A stretch of DNA of 64,000 bases from Haloarchaeobius sp. HME9146. Lineage in GTDB: Archaea; Halobacteriota; Halobacteria; Halobacteriales; Natrialbaceae. This document shows positions 34,396 to 44,039 of this stretch, in pieces. The stretch lies in NCBI RefSeq assembly GCF_025399835.1, contig NZ_JAODVR010000001.1:1302001-1366000 (forward strand), in the 5' to 3' direction. The translations under genes were made by a program, and so were the position numbers. The notes beneath the pieces are model-generated. The model saw only the letters and a list, made by a program, of their open reading frames with translations, had not been told where the DNA came from and made no database searches. How positions within the stretch are numbered: the first letter of the stretch is position 1; every line of letters begins with the position of its first letter.

Positions 34396-36939
34396 ATGGC
34401 TCCTGCGCCCGGTCCCGTCGCGCGATTACGAGCGGACGCCCTCGCGGCACGGGACCGACTGCCGGCCGGGGACGCTGGCGACACGACCCTCGCGCGGGTC
34501 CTCGTCTGCTGTTTCGCCGACGCCCGGAACCGACTCCCGGAGCCGGTCGACTGGGAGACGGAGGCGGGACTGGCGGCGCGCCTCGACGCGGCCTGGGCAG
34601 CCATCGAGGCACGGGTCCAGACCGACCCGCTCCCGCTGGACGCGTGGCCCGAGGGTGACACCCTCACCGAGGCCATTCGGACGCTCCGGACCGTCGGCGA
34701 CACCGACGACCCGAGGGACTTCGCCAGCCTCGACCCGCGACACGTCGGGACGGTCCACGAGACGGTCCTCGCCGAGCGACGCAAGGCTGCTGGCGCGTAC
34801 TACACGCCCTTGCCGGTCGTCGAGTACGTCGTCGACGAGACGGTCGCCCCGCTGGCCGATGCGGTGGTCGCGGGCGAGCGCGACCTCGCCGACCTCGCGA
34901 TTCTCGACCCCGCGATGGGCTGTGGCCGCTTCCTCGTGGGCGCGGTCTCCGCGCTCCGGGACCGGATTGCGGCCGAAACCGGGCGCGACCCCGACGAACT
35001 CGCCGACGCGCTCGTCGCGAACGCGGTGTACGGGGTCGACCTCGACGCCCGCGCGGTCGACCTCGCGACCCTCGTCTGCTGGCTCGCGACCGACGCCAGC
35101 CCGGACGCACTCGCCAGCCTCCGCGAGCACCTCGTCGTCGGCGACTCGCTGGTCGGGGCGGGGCCGGCAGGCGAGCGCCCGGAGCCACCAGCCGGTTCCG
35201 ACGGTTCCGACCCCCTCGACTGGCCCGCGGCCTTCCCGACCGTGCTGGCGGTCGACAGGTCGACCGGCGGCCACGGCCGCTTCGACGCCGCCATCGGCAA
35301 CCCGCCCTACGTCCGGAGCCGGCACATCGACGCCGACCTGAAGGCGTATCTCCGCTCGACCTACCGGACCGTCACCGGCGCGTTCGACCTCTACATCCCC
35401 TTCGTCGAGCGCGCGGGCGACCTCGCCGAAACCGTCGGCCTCGTCGTCCCGAACAAGTGGACGACGACGCGATACGGCCGGCCCCTGCGCGACGACCTGC
35501 TGGACCGGCACCGCCTCACCGAACTCGTCGACCTGTCCTCGCTGGGCGTGTTCCCCGACGCCAACGTCTACCCGCTCGTCCTGCGCTTCGCGGCCGACGC
35601 GGGGCCGACCGAGGCCGTCACCGTCGCCCACCCGACCGACCAGTCGACCATCGCGGCCGCCGAGCGCGTGTCGGTCCCGCGCACCGTCGTGGACCGCCTC
35701 GGCGACCGGGTCGTCCCGACCGACCTCTCGGCCGATGCCGCCGACCTCGTCGCGCGGCTCTCCGCAGTCGGGGAACGTTTCGGCGACCACGCGACCATGA
35801 CGGAGGGCATCCACACGGGCAACGTCCGCGAGAAACTGCTCGTCGACGAGCCCGGCCCCGACACCGAGCCGGTCGTCGGCGGCGACGCGGTCACGCCGTA
35901 CCTGGTCGAGTGGGGCGGCCGCCACATCAGATACGACGCTGGCCTCGTCGACCGCGAGCACGGCGAGTACGCCGACCTCCGAGAACCGGCGCTGTTCGAG
36001 GGCGAGAAACTGCTCGTCCCGGACGTGAGCGAAGGGCCCGAGGCGGGCTACGACGACCGCGGCCGCTACGCCCTGAACTCGTGCTACGTGGTCCGGCCAC
36101 GCGAGGCGTCCCCGTACTCGGTGTGGGCTCTGCTCGCGCTCGTGAACGCGACCCCTGTCGACTGGTACTTCAGGCAGGTGTACGGCGGCAGCCACGTCAG
36201 CGGCGGCTACCTCCGGTGCAAACCGATGTTCTTCGGCGAGATTCCGCTCCCCGCCGACCCCGCGCCGGACGCCCTGGACCGGCTCGAATCGCTCGCCAGG
36301 GAGGCTCACGACGCCCGGCTGGACCGGCGGACGGTCCAGCCCGAACTGGCGCTCGACCACGAGCCTGACTCGGCCGACAGTGCCGGCCGTGACCTGGCCG
36401 CCCTCGGTGCGGTCCCCATCGCGACGGGACCACTGGGAGCCAGTACGAGAACCCACGACGGGCTCCGCATCGGCAGCGTCGCCGTCGAACGCACCGACGC
36501 CGGTGTCGAACTCCAGGCGACTGCCCGGTACCGTCTCGCGGAATCGGGAGCCGAGTTCTCGACCACCGAGACCGACCGCTGGGGGTTCGTCGAGACCGAC
36601 CTGCGACCGGCGGTCCGACTCGACTGCGACGACCGGCTCGCGGCGCTCGTGGAAGCCGTCGTCCCAGCCGCGGTCGCGCGAGGCGACGGGACCGCCGGGT
36701 TCCGCCGCCAGGCCAGCAAGACCAACTCGCCCGCCGACCGGTTGCTCGCGATTCGGGTGCCCGACCCCGCCGCTATCGCCGACGAGTTCGAGGCGTACCT
36801 GCGGGCGAACGAACGCGCCGACGAGTTGGACGAGCAGATAGCGACGACGGACGAGTCGATAGACCAGATCGTCTACGACCTGTACGGGCTGACCGACGAG
36901 GAGATCGAAATCGTCGAGGCGGCAGTCACTGGCGACTGA
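34396..36939 (+). CDS. Eco57I/TaqI-type adenine-specific DNA methylase, orphan
   Basis: An 847-residue N6-adenine methylase of the Eco57I/type IIG class. Visible are the upstream motif [14 protein letters not shown] motif [10 protein letters not shown] (from residue 171) and catalytic NPPY (302-305), then a long C-terminal region resembling a TaqI-like specificity domain ([36 protein letters not shown]). The N-terminal 120 residues show no PD-(D/E)xK nuclease pattern. No restriction gene is adjacent, so this appears to be a solitary methylase or one whose nuclease is unrecognised. Composition matches neighbouring genes, arguing against a recent import. Confidence 0.88.
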   Translation: MAPAPGPVARLRADALAARDRLPAGDAGDTTLARVLVCCFADARNRLPEPVDWETEAGLAARLDAAWAAIEARVQTDPLPLDAWPEGDTLTEAIRTLRTVGDTDDPRDFASLDPRHVGTVHETVLAERRKAAGAYYTPLPVVEYVVDETVAPLADAVVAGERDLADLAILDPAMGCGRFLVGAVSALRDRIAAETGRDPDELADALVANAVYGVDLDARAVDLATLVCWLATDASPDALASLREHLVVGDSLVGAGPAGERPEPPAGSDGSDPLDWPAAFPTVLAVDRSTGGHGRFDAAIGNPPYVRSRHIDADLKAYLRSTYRTVTGAFDLYIPFVERAGDLAETVGLVVPNKWTTTRYGRPLRDDLLDRHRLTELVDLSSLGVFPDANVYPLVLRFAADAGPTEAVTVAHPTDQSTIAAAERVSVPRTVVDRLGDRVVPTDLSADAADLVARLSAVGERFGDHATMTEGIHTGNVREKLLVDEPGPDTEPVVGGDAVTPYLVEWGGRHIRYDAGLVDREHGEYADLREPALFEGEKLLVPDVSEGPEAGYDDRGRYALNSCYVVRPREASPYSVWALLALVNATPVDWYFRQVYGGSHVSGGYLRCKPMFFGEIPLPADPAPDALDRLESLAREAHDARLDRRTVQPELALDHEPDSADSAGRDLAALGAVPIATGPLGASTRTHDGLRIGSVAVERTDAGVELQATARYRLAESGAEFSTTETDRWGFVETDLRPAVRLDCDDRLAALVEAVVPAAVARGDGTAGFRRQASKTNSPADRLLAIRVPDPAAIADEFEAYLRANERADELDEQIATTDESIDQIVYDLYGLTDEEIEIVEAAVTGD

Positions 36940-36987
36940 CTGGTCGCTGGAGAAACACTTTTGCGCCGGTGCCCTGTGGTCGGGACC

Positions 36988-38217
36988 ATGCGACAGGCCA
37001 CGAAAGCCCTCCTGCTTGCCGTGCTTCTCGTGCTCGCGGGGTGCAACACCATGCAGAGCGCCCCAGGGACGACGGCGACCGACACGACAGCGCCCGGGAC
37101 GACGGCCGAACCGACGACGGTGACACAGACCGAGGCGACAGCGACGCCGACCACGACACCGGCGCTAGCGACCGAGACGACCAACGCCCCCTCGGTCTCG
37201 ACCGACCTCCTCCCGCCAGGGGTGAACGACTCCGGGCTCGCCGACGTGACGACACTCTGGCAGGCTCACACCGAGAACGTGAACGACGACGACGACGGCT
37301 ACCGGCACGTCCTCACGCTCGCGAACCGCTCCGGCGGCGAGCGCGTGATCCGGCTCCACAGCGATGGCCCACGAGCCCGGGGCGTCCTGGCGGGCGGCGA
37401 CACCGAGACGCATGCCTGGATGGGCGACGACGGGAACGTGAGCGCGGTCTGGAACACGACCTCGGCCCAACGCAGCTACTACTCCCACGCCGGCCTCGAC
37501 GGAATCGGCCCGCTCTACGTCCTCGCGTTCGCCGAGGGCTACCCCAACTTCCTGCTGGAGTACGGCGAGTTCGCGGTCGACGGGACGGTCGAGCGCGACG
37601 GCCAGCGCTACGTCCGGTTGCGCGCGACCGGTGTGAACAACGAGAACGTCTCCGGGTTCCAACTCTCGCAGTTCTTCGGCGGCGGCCGGTTCGCAGACAT
37701 GTCCGGCACCGTGCTGGTCACCCCGGAGGGGACGGTGACCGCGATGGACCTCGAACTGTACGACGAGGGTGCAGACACGCCGGCACTCCGGGCGGACTTC
37801 GACCTCCAGACCGACGTGGCGTCGGTCGAGCGCCCGGACTGGCTCGGCGAGGTCCCCCGACTCGCGGTTTCGACCGCGGAACCGGACCCACAGACCAGCA
37901 CCGACCGCCTGCTGGTCGCGAAAAACACCGGCGACGACGCGCTCGCGGCAGGGACGAACGTCACCCTCTCGCTGTACTCGCAGGAACTCGGAAACGTGAC
38001 GGTACCCGAGTCGGTCGACCCCGGCGAGACGATGTACCTCTACGTGGTCGGGAGCACCTACGACGGCGAGCTTCGCGTCGCGGTCGGTGACCGGCCGACG
38101 CTGCCCGAGGACGCCGCGGCCTTCGCGGTCGTCGACCCCTTCGTGAAAGTCGAACAGGGGTCCATCACGGCGTCGTTCGGTATCCCGGACAACGAATCCG
38201 CAGAAACGAGTTACTGA
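36988..38217 (+). CDS. Thr-rich-linker lipoprotein, DUF7537-like
   Basis: A 409-residue lipoprotein. MRQATKALLLAVLLVLAGC gives a signal with an AGC lipobox (Cys19). About 65 residues of Thr/Ala/Pro linker follow, a likely O-glycosylated stalk. The folded part starts LLPPGVNDSGLADVTTLWQAH, a beginning I associate with haloarchaeal DUF7537 lipoproteins, and has several sequons (NRS, NVS, NTT, NVT). Homologues are uncharacterised surface proteins. The ATG at 36988 is 48 bases after the methylase stop and follows a weak TATA, so it is probably an independent gene. It is convergent with topA, only 6 bases apart. Confidence 0.82.
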   Translation: MRQATKALLLAVLLVLAGCNTMQSAPGTTATDTTAPGTTAEPTTVTQTEATATPTTTPALATETTNAPSVSTDLLPPGVNDSGLADVTTLWQAHTENVNDDDDGYRHVLTLANRSGGERVIRLHSDGPRARGVLAGGDTETHAWMGDDGNVSAVWNTTSAQRSYYSHAGLDGIGPLYVLAFAEGYPNFLLEYGEFAVDGTVERDGQRYVRLRATGVNNENVSGFQLSQFFGGGRFADMSGTVLVTPEGTVTAMDLELYDEGADTPALRADFDLQTDVASVERPDWLGEVPRLAVSTAEPDPQTSTDRLLVAKNTGDDALAAGTNVTLSLYSQELGNVTVPESVDPGETMYLYVVGSTYDGELRVAVGDRPTLPEDAAAFAVVDPFVKVEQGSITASFGIPDNESAETSY

Positions 38218-38223
38218 GCCGGC

Positions 38224-40719
38224 TCAGGCGTTCGCCTGCCAGCTCCGCACGCGGTCCGCACTGATGCCCTGGACGGAGCCCGCGACCTCGTCGGGGTCGG
38301 CCTCCTTCAGGTCGTCGACGCTCTCGATACCGGCCTCCTTGAGCTTCTCGGCGGTCTTCGTGCCGATGCCCTCGAGGGCTTCGAGGTCGGTCCCCGAGTC
38401 GCTCTCTCGGGCCTGGTACTCGCGGTAGTTGCAGATGGGACAGCCCAGTTCCCACGGGTCGCGGTCCGAATCCTCGTACTCCACGTGGATGGAGAACGCG
38501 TCGTGCTCGTCACAGACCTCGTCCTCGATGACCACGACGCTCCCGCGGCGGGGCAGGGGCACCGAGTAGTCGCAGTCGGGGTAGCGCGAACAGCCGACGA
38601 GCCGGGAGCCGTTGCGCAGGGTCTTCACGCGCAGTTCGCCCTCGTGTTCCTCACCGCAGTCCGGACACGGCCCGACTGCGGGGCCCTCGCCCGCGGCGTC
38701 GGCCTTGCACATCGGGCAGCCGTGGACGAACGTCTGGCGACCCGCGAGCATCTTCACCTCGTGCATCTCGTGCTCCTCGCAGGTCTCGTCCATGATGAGC
38801 GGCTTGCCCGTCGAGGGGAGCGGGAGCGTGAACTCGCAGTCCGGGTAGCCGTCACAGCCGACGAAGTACGAGCCGCGCCGTGAGCGCCGGACCAGCAGCT
38901 GGTGGCCGGACTCGGGGCAGGGGCCGAGCTGTTTGTCGGCCTTCAAACTCTTCTGGAGGTGGTCGCCGATCTCCTCGCGGGAGTCACGCAGCGCCGCGAA
39001 CACCTGTTCGAGCATCTCGCGGGACTCGCCGGTCACGTCCTCGAGGGAGGCCTCACCCGCGGCGATGCGGTCCATGTCCTTCTCCAGCTGGGCCGTCATC
39101 TCCTCGCTGACGATGTGGTCGGCGTAGTTCTCGGCGGCCTCCACCACGGCCTTCGCGAGCTGGGTGGGCCGCGGCGGGTCGCTCTCGACGTAGCCCCGGT
39201 CGTACAGCTTCTCCAGGGTCTCGTGGCGGGTCGCCTTCGTCCCGATGCCCATCTTCTCCATCGTCTCGATGAGGCGGGACTGGCCGTACCGGCGGGGCGG
39301 CTGGGTCTGTTTCGCCTCGAACCGAACCTCGCCCAACGCCAGGTCCTCGCCGACGGTCACGTCGGGGACGTGGTTTTCGGAGGTGTTGTAGTACGGGTAG
39401 ACGGCGTGGTAGCCGGCGTCGACGAGGCGCTTCCCGTTCGCCTTGAGCAGGTGCTCGCCGATTTCGGCGACGACCTTGAGGTGTTCCCACTTCGCAGGCT
39501 CGGCACAGGTCGCGTAGAAGCGCCGGACCACGAGTTCGTACACCTCCCACTCGTCGTCGTCCACGTCGCTTCCGCGGACCGGAATCTCGCCGGTCGGGTG
39601 GATGGGCGGGTGGTCGGTCGTCTCGTTCTCGCCGCGGGTCGGTTCGATGTCCTCGAGGTCGAGCAGGTCCTCGGCAGACTCGCCGAGTTCGGAGTGCCCG
39701 ACGAAGTCGTCGAGCAGTTCCTCGGGGTCGAGGTCGTCCGGGTACACCGTATTGTCCGTTCTCGGGTAGGTGATGAACCCGGCGGTGTAGAGGTCCTCCG
39801 CGATGCTCATGGCGCGCTTGGCGGAGTAGCCCAGCGAACTCGCCGCCCGGATGAACTGCGTGGTGTTGAACGGGGCCGGGGGCGTGTCGGTCCGGGTACG
39901 CCGGTCCACGTCCGAGACTGTCGCCGCGCTCGCGTCCTGCAGGGCGGCGTACACCGACTCGGCGCTTTCCTCGTCCCAGACGCGCTCGGCCTCGTTGTCG
40001 TCCTCGTCGAGGTAGTAGTACTGCGCCTCGAACTCCTCGTCGTCCTTCTGGAGGTCGGCGAACAGCTCCCAGTAGTCCTCGGGGTCGAACGCCTCGATCT
40101 CGCGCTCGCGGTCGACGATGAGCTTCAGGGTCGGCGACTGCACGCGCCCGACCGAGATGAAGTCGTCACCGAGCTGGCGGGCGGCGAGCGAGAGATAGCG
40201 AGTCAACGCGGCCCCCCACACGAGGTCGATGATCTGGCGGGCCTCACCCGCCGCCGCGAGGTCGAAGTCGAGGTCGTCCGGGTTGTCGAACGCCTCGGTC
40301 ACCTCGCGCTGGGTGATGGAGGAGAACCGGACCCGGTCGATGGGGACGTCGTCGTTCACCTCGCGGACGAGTTCGTACGCCTCCTTCCCGATGAGTTCAC
40401 CCTCGCGGTCGTAGTCAGTCGCGATGGTGACGCGGTCGGCCTTGCGCGAGAGCAGGCGCAGCGTCGCGACGATGTTCTCCTTCGTCGGCGTCTTCTGGAT
40501 GCTCGCGTCGATGAGTTCGTGTGGCTCCACGTCGCGCCAGTCGTTGTACTCCGGCGGGAAGTCCACGCCGACGACGTGGCCAGACAGCCCTACGCAGCGC
40601 TTGCCACCCCACTTGTAGACGTTGACGCCGTTCTCGCGCTCGGCGCTGGCGGACTCACCGCTCAGGATGTCGGCGATGCGTCGCGCCGCGTTGTCCTTCT
40701 CTGTGATTATCAGCTCCAT
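38224..40719 (-). CDS. topA: DNA topoisomerase I (type IA)
   Basis: An 831-residue type IA topoisomerase that relaxes negative supercoils. The Toprim region MELIITEKDNAARRIADIL and DYDREGELIG (about residues 103-112) is present, with active-site Tyr318 in GFITYPRTDN. A long C-terminal tail holds several zinc-ribbon modules (for example CPESGH...CDGYPDC, CPMCKAD, CSRYPDC) and ends in a helix-hairpin-helix segment LEALEGIGTKTAEKLKEAGIE. The tail resembles the fused form found in other haloarchaea. Single gene, with 138 bases of upstream gap. Confidence 0.95.
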   Translation of the reverse strand: MELIITEKDNAARRIADILSGESASAERENGVNVYKWGGKRCVGLSGHVVGVDFPPEYNDWRDVEPHELIDASIQKTPTKENIVATLRLLSRKADRVTIATDYDREGELIGKEAYELVREVNDDVPIDRVRFSSITQREVTEAFDNPDDLDFDLAAAGEARQIIDLVWGAALTRYLSLAARQLGDDFISVGRVQSPTLKLIVDREREIEAFDPEDYWELFADLQKDDEEFEAQYYYLDEDDNEAERVWDEESAESVYAALQDASAATVSDVDRRTRTDTPPAPFNTTQFIRAASSLGYSAKRAMSIAEDLYTAGFITYPRTDNTVYPDDLDPEELLDDFVGHSELGESAEDLLDLEDIEPTRGENETTDHPPIHPTGEIPVRGSDVDDDEWEVYELVVRRFYATCAEPAKWEHLKVVAEIGEHLLKANGKRLVDAGYHAVYPYYNTSENHVPDVTVGEDLALGEVRFEAKQTQPPRRYGQSRLIETMEKMGIGTKATRHETLEKLYDRGYVESDPPRPTQLAKAVVEAAENYADHIVSEEMTAQLEKDMDRIAAGEASLEDVTGESREMLEQVFAALRDSREEIGDHLQKSLKADKQLGPCPESGHQLLVRRSRRGSYFVGCDGYPDCEFTLPLPSTGKPLIMDETCEEHEMHEVKMLAGRQTFVHGCPMCKADAAGEGPAVGPCPDCGEEHEGELRVKTLRNGSRLVGCSRYPDCDYSVPLPRRGSVVVIEDEVCDEHDAFSIHVEYEDSDRDPWELGCPICNYREYQARESDSGTDLEALEGIGTKTAEKLKEAGIESVDDLKEADPDEVAGSVQGISADRVRSWQANA

Positions 40720-40857
40720 GGGTCACCCCCGGCCCTTCGGTCGGTCATTGGCGGTGGATAGGTCGGAGGTCGTTCTAAAGGTTTCGGGGCCGAAAATCGA
40801 TAGACAGCACGGGGACAAGGCGCGGCTGCGCGCGGGTGAGTGCGGGCGCGAGAGGTG

Positions 40858-42324
40858 TCACGTCTCCCGTCGAGCCGTCCGGACCACGTCGACCCCCCGG
40901 ACCTCGATGCGCGCCCCGCCGGACTCGCTCTCGGCGACCGCGACCGTCCAGTCGTGGGCGTCCGCGATGGACTCCACGATGGCGAGCCCGAACCCGGAGC
41001 CGTCGGGGGCCGTCGAGACGCCGTGGTCGAACACCTCGTCGCGACGGTCGGCCGGGATACCCTCGCCGTCGTCGGCGACGAAGAAGCCGTCCCCGTCACA
41101 GAAGCCGACGCGGATGGTGAGTGCGCCGTCGTCCGTCGACCCATGTTCGACCGAATTGCGAAAGAGGTTCTCCAGCAACTGCTGCACCCGGCTATCGTCG
41201 GCCCGGATGGCTCCCTCGCATTCGACCGAAAGCGTCGCGTTCCGCGTTTCGACCGAACTCCAGCCCCTGACCGCGAGCGTTTCGAGGTCGTGCAGGCCGA
41301 GTTGCTGGACCGCGGTCCCGTGCTGGGCGAGCGCGAGCAGGTCCTGGACGAGTTCGTCCATCCGCCCCAGGGCGTCCTGCACGTGCTCGATTCGGTCCAC
41401 CTCGCCCGTCTCGGCGAGCAGGTCGGCGTGGCTCGTCGCGACCGAGAGCGGATTCCGAAGGTCGTGACTCACCACGCCCGCGAACGCCTCCAGGCGCTCG
41501 TTCTGGCGTTCGAGTTGTGCCCGGCTCGCCTCCAGCGCCTGCTCCCGTTCGCGCTGATCCGTGATGTCGGTGTAGATGGCGTAGCCGTACTGCGTCCCGT
41601 TCTCGTGTTCGTTCGGTACGTCACGCAGGAGGAACTGGCGCTCGCCGTCGGCCGTCAGCCGCGTCACCTCCGCGTCGAGCGGTTCGCCCTTGGCGACCTG
41701 TTCGTTCAGGAATGCCGCCTCCGACGTGCAGTCCTCCGGGACGACGAACTCGTCGAGGGGCTCGTCACGAATATCCTCGGTAGGATACCCGAACGCCCGC
41801 TCGAACGCCGGGTTCACGTCGGTGACGTACGGTTCGTCACCGTCGCGGAGCTCGTAGGCGACGGTCGGCTCGGGGATGTTGTCGAACAGCGCCGCGAAGC
41901 GTTCGCGCTCCTCGCGGAGTTCGCGCTCGCGCTCGGCGGTCGCGACGGCCTGCTCGATGCGGTTCGCGAGGAGTTCGAACTGGTCCGAACTGGCGTCCTT
42001 GCGGACGTAATCCGTGATACCCGTCGACAGCGCCTCGCTCGCCACGTCCTCCGACCCCTTCCCGGTGAACAGGACGAACGGGAGGTCGGGGTCGCGTTCG
42101 CGGACCGCCTCGAACAGGGCGAGGCCGTCCATCGCCGGCATACGGTAGTCGCTGACGACGCAGTCCGCACTGTCGAGTTCGCGAAGCGCGGCGTCCGGGT
42201 CGGTCGTCGACTCGACCGTCAGCTGGTCGAACTCGCGGGTGAGTGTCCGTCTTGTGAGCGACAGGAACCCCTCGTCGTCGTCGACGTGGAGAACCCTGAT
42301 GGGGCTTTGCCTGCCGGTCGGCAT
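40858..42324 (-). CDS. hybrid response regulator/PAS/histidine kinase
   Basis: A 488-residue signalling protein. Order: receiver domain (residues 10-125; phospho-acceptor Asp59 in CVVSDYRMPAMDG, Lys109), a PAS domain (about 140-255), a HisKA with His287 in VVSHDLRNPL, and a HATPase (GDGFFVADDGEGIP, GSGFGLAIVES). An N-terminal receiver before the kinase is common in haloarchaea. No membrane segment is seen, so it senses internal cues or receives phosphate from a partner. No cognate response regulator lies beside it. The substrate pathway is unknown. Confidence 0.92.
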   Translation of the reverse strand: MPTGRQSPIRVLHVDDDEGFLSLTRRTLTREFDQLTVESTTDPDAALRELDSADCVVSDYRMPAMDGLALFEAVRERDPDLPFVLFTGKGSEDVASEALSTGITDYVRKDASSDQFELLANRIEQAVATAERERELREERERFAALFDNIPEPTVAYELRDGDEPYVTDVNPAFERAFGYPTEDIRDEPLDEFVVPEDCTSEAAFLNEQVAKGEPLDAEVTRLTADGERQFLLRDVPNEHENGTQYGYAIYTDITDQREREQALEASRAQLERQNERLEAFAGVVSHDLRNPLSVATSHADLLAETGEVDRIEHVQDALGRMDELVQDLLALAQHGTAVQQLGLHDLETLAVRGWSSVETRNATLSVECEGAIRADDSRVQQLLENLFRNSVEHGSTDDGALTIRVGFCDGDGFFVADDGEGIPADRRDEVFDHGVSTAPDGSGFGLAIVESIADAHDWTVAVAESESGGARIEVRGVDVVRTARRET

Positions 42325-42431
42325 GGCTCTGCAATTCGCGTGTACTGTGAAGAACGTGTCGGCCAGACGAAAGCAGTTGGCGAGGGGGACAGTCAGGGTG
42401 GGCTACTGGTCGGGTTGCGAGGAAGACAGGG

Positions 42432-43604
42432 TCAGAGGCCCACCCACGACGCCATCCTGTCGAGGCCGTGTTCTGCCCGCCAGACGAGTCGTTCGGTGGT
42501 GGCGGGGACGTGGTCGGGGGTTTCGACGGTGGCGGTGTCGACCTCGGACACGCGAAAGACACGCCGTGAAACGAACTGATTACTGGATACCTGAACCTCG
42601 ACGCGTTGCAGGTGTGGTTTCTCATCTATCGCAATCGAAAGCAGGACGTACCCGCTGTCGTTCTCGCCGACTTCGAGACTGAATCCCTCAATGATGGCCG
42701 GGTCAGTGTATCGGACCGTCACCATCGAGGAGTTCTTTGCGGTCATGCTCGCGTTTGCTTCCCGGAGGACCGCCGGTCGCACGCTACCCACGTCGTCCTG
42801 GAAGATTTCGGCTACTTGAACACTGGTCGAATATTCGACCCGACGCCAGTCCCCATCGGCCCCTCGCGTCCAGTAGAACGGTACGTCGGCGTAGTACGCG
42901 TACCCGGGGTCCGCGGGGGTCGTATTTTCTCGGAGGATTCCCGGCCATAGCTCGACCCGTCCGGTCGATCCATCTGGAGTAGATTTGACGACACGATACC
43001 AGATTCCTTGTCGTTCGAACTCTTCCGATGGTTCCGACTTGTGAATCCAGACCTCGGTCGTGTGTCGACGAGTCTGGATATCGGCGATGGCATCTGCGGC
43101 TAGCTCTGCGGCCGGGTCATCGGCCGAAACCGTGTGTGTGTCCTGCGCGATGGGGGCTGGTCCAAGGAGCAATGCGACGACCACGACGAGAAGGACGGCG
43201 AGCCAGGAGAAGCCGAGGGCTGTTGCGAATGCTCGGGATGCTCGCGACAGCCAGTTTGGAATTCGTTCGGTTACTTTGGTTACATTGATCCCGGGTAGCG
43301 TGGTCAGTTGCCTTGAACCAACGACCAGGTCATAATTCGGAAGCAACACGTTTCGACGGTAGCTGACGTACCCGACCCCGAGCAGACACACCCCGAGGAA
43401 GAGGAGTGGCAGCCAACTTTTCGATGCGAGTACGTGCAACCCGATGTCGAGTCGATGGTAGAACCTGTGGTGTGGGAAAGTCGGCGGTCCGTACGAGTCA
43501 GCGACAGAGAAACCGATGAGATAGACCAGTCCGAGAAAACCCCAGAACCCGACAGCCATCACCAGGGCCAGCCGTAGTATTACTCTCCCGACACGAGCGC
43601 GCAT
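42432..43604 (-). CDS. membrane protein of unknown function (AT-richer region)
   Basis: A 390-residue protein starting MRARVGRVILRLALVMAVGFWGF. The first 170 residues hold three hydrophobic helices with intervening loops (PPTFPHHRFYHRLDIGLHV; LPNYDLVVGSRQLTTLPGINV). The rest, after PAPIAQDTHTV, looks soluble and beta-rich (HTTEVWIHKSEPSEEFERQGIWYRVVKS). No family was recognised. ATG 43604 is chosen; a TTG at 43664 is in frame but lies upstream of a TATA-like TTAATTTATC. G+C is visibly lower (near 53% in sampled lines) than in the flanking genes, suggesting acquired DNA. Confidence 0.7.
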   Translation of the reverse strand: MRARVGRVILRLALVMAVGFWGFLGLVYLIGFSVADSYGPPTFPHHRFYHRLDIGLHVLASKSWLPLLFLGVCLLGVGYVSYRRNVLLPNYDLVVGSRQLTTLPGINVTKVTERIPNWLSRASRAFATALGFSWLAVLLVVVVALLLGPAPIAQDTHTVSADDPAAELAADAIADIQTRRHTTEVWIHKSEPSEEFERQGIWYRVVKSTPDGSTGRVELWPGILRENTTPADPGYAYYADVPFYWTRGADGDWRRVEYSTSVQVAEIFQDDVGSVRPAVLREANASMTAKNSSMVTVRYTDPAIIEGFSLEVGENDSGYVLLSIAIDEKPHLQRVEVQVSSNQFVSRRVFRVSEVDTATVETPDHVPATTERLVWRAEHGLDRMASWVGL

Positions 43605-43774
43605 ACGACCACACTCGCGGAGGTTCGTGTAAGTGTTATGGCTCGATAAATTAACATCGGTCAACGGCCGACTGACAGCTGAATCGAGTGATACTGATAG
43701 GAATTAGGTAACCAGCCGGGGGCTACAGTCACTTCATCCGGCTACGCTACCCCCTGTGAGAACCGACCAGAACC

Positions 43775-43784
43775 GGTTTACATT
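43775..43784 (+). promoter_or_regulatory. TATA-like element for the small membrane protein
   Basis: GGTTTACATT lies about 27 bases upstream of ATG 43807, which favours that start over the in-frame GTG at 43756. Confidence 0.45.
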
Positions 43785-43806
43785 CTGGACCGCTACCAGG
43801 GAACGA

Positions 43807-43983
43807 ATGAATCGGTCAGAATTCTATCAGGCGCTGACGTTGTGGTTCGTGGCGGCGATATTCCTCCAGACGAGTTCGGGAAACGCTGGTGGGGGACTGG
43901 AAATCGTCGTGTTCGTTGCCCTCGCAGTCGTGCTTGGCTTGCCACTCTACTTCCTCGCCAGGGGTTTTCTGGCGCTTTTTTGA
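43807..43983 (+). CDS. small two-helix membrane protein
   Basis: A 58-residue protein, MNRSEFYQALTLWFVAAIFL..., with two hydrophobic helices separated by SSGNAGGGLE. It ends PLYFLARGFLALF, and a T-rich run (GCTTTTTTGA) at its stop could terminate transcription. No function can be assigned. It lies in the AT-richer region next to the 390-residue membrane protein, on the opposite strand, and may have arrived with it. Coding status is tentative. Confidence 0.5.
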   Translation: MNRSEFYQALTLWFVAAIFLQTSSGNAGGGLEIVVFVALAVVLGLPLYFLARGFLALF

Positions 43984-44039
43984 GGTGTCGGCCGCCCCTC
44001 CGGCGACGGGCGTAGAAGGAAACAGCGTTCCAGTCGGTG

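Noticed and set aside
43605-43806. Insertion-sequence end or transposase remnant in the low-GC region
   Set aside because: No terminal inverted repeats, direct repeats or transposase motifs were seen; only the composition is unusual.
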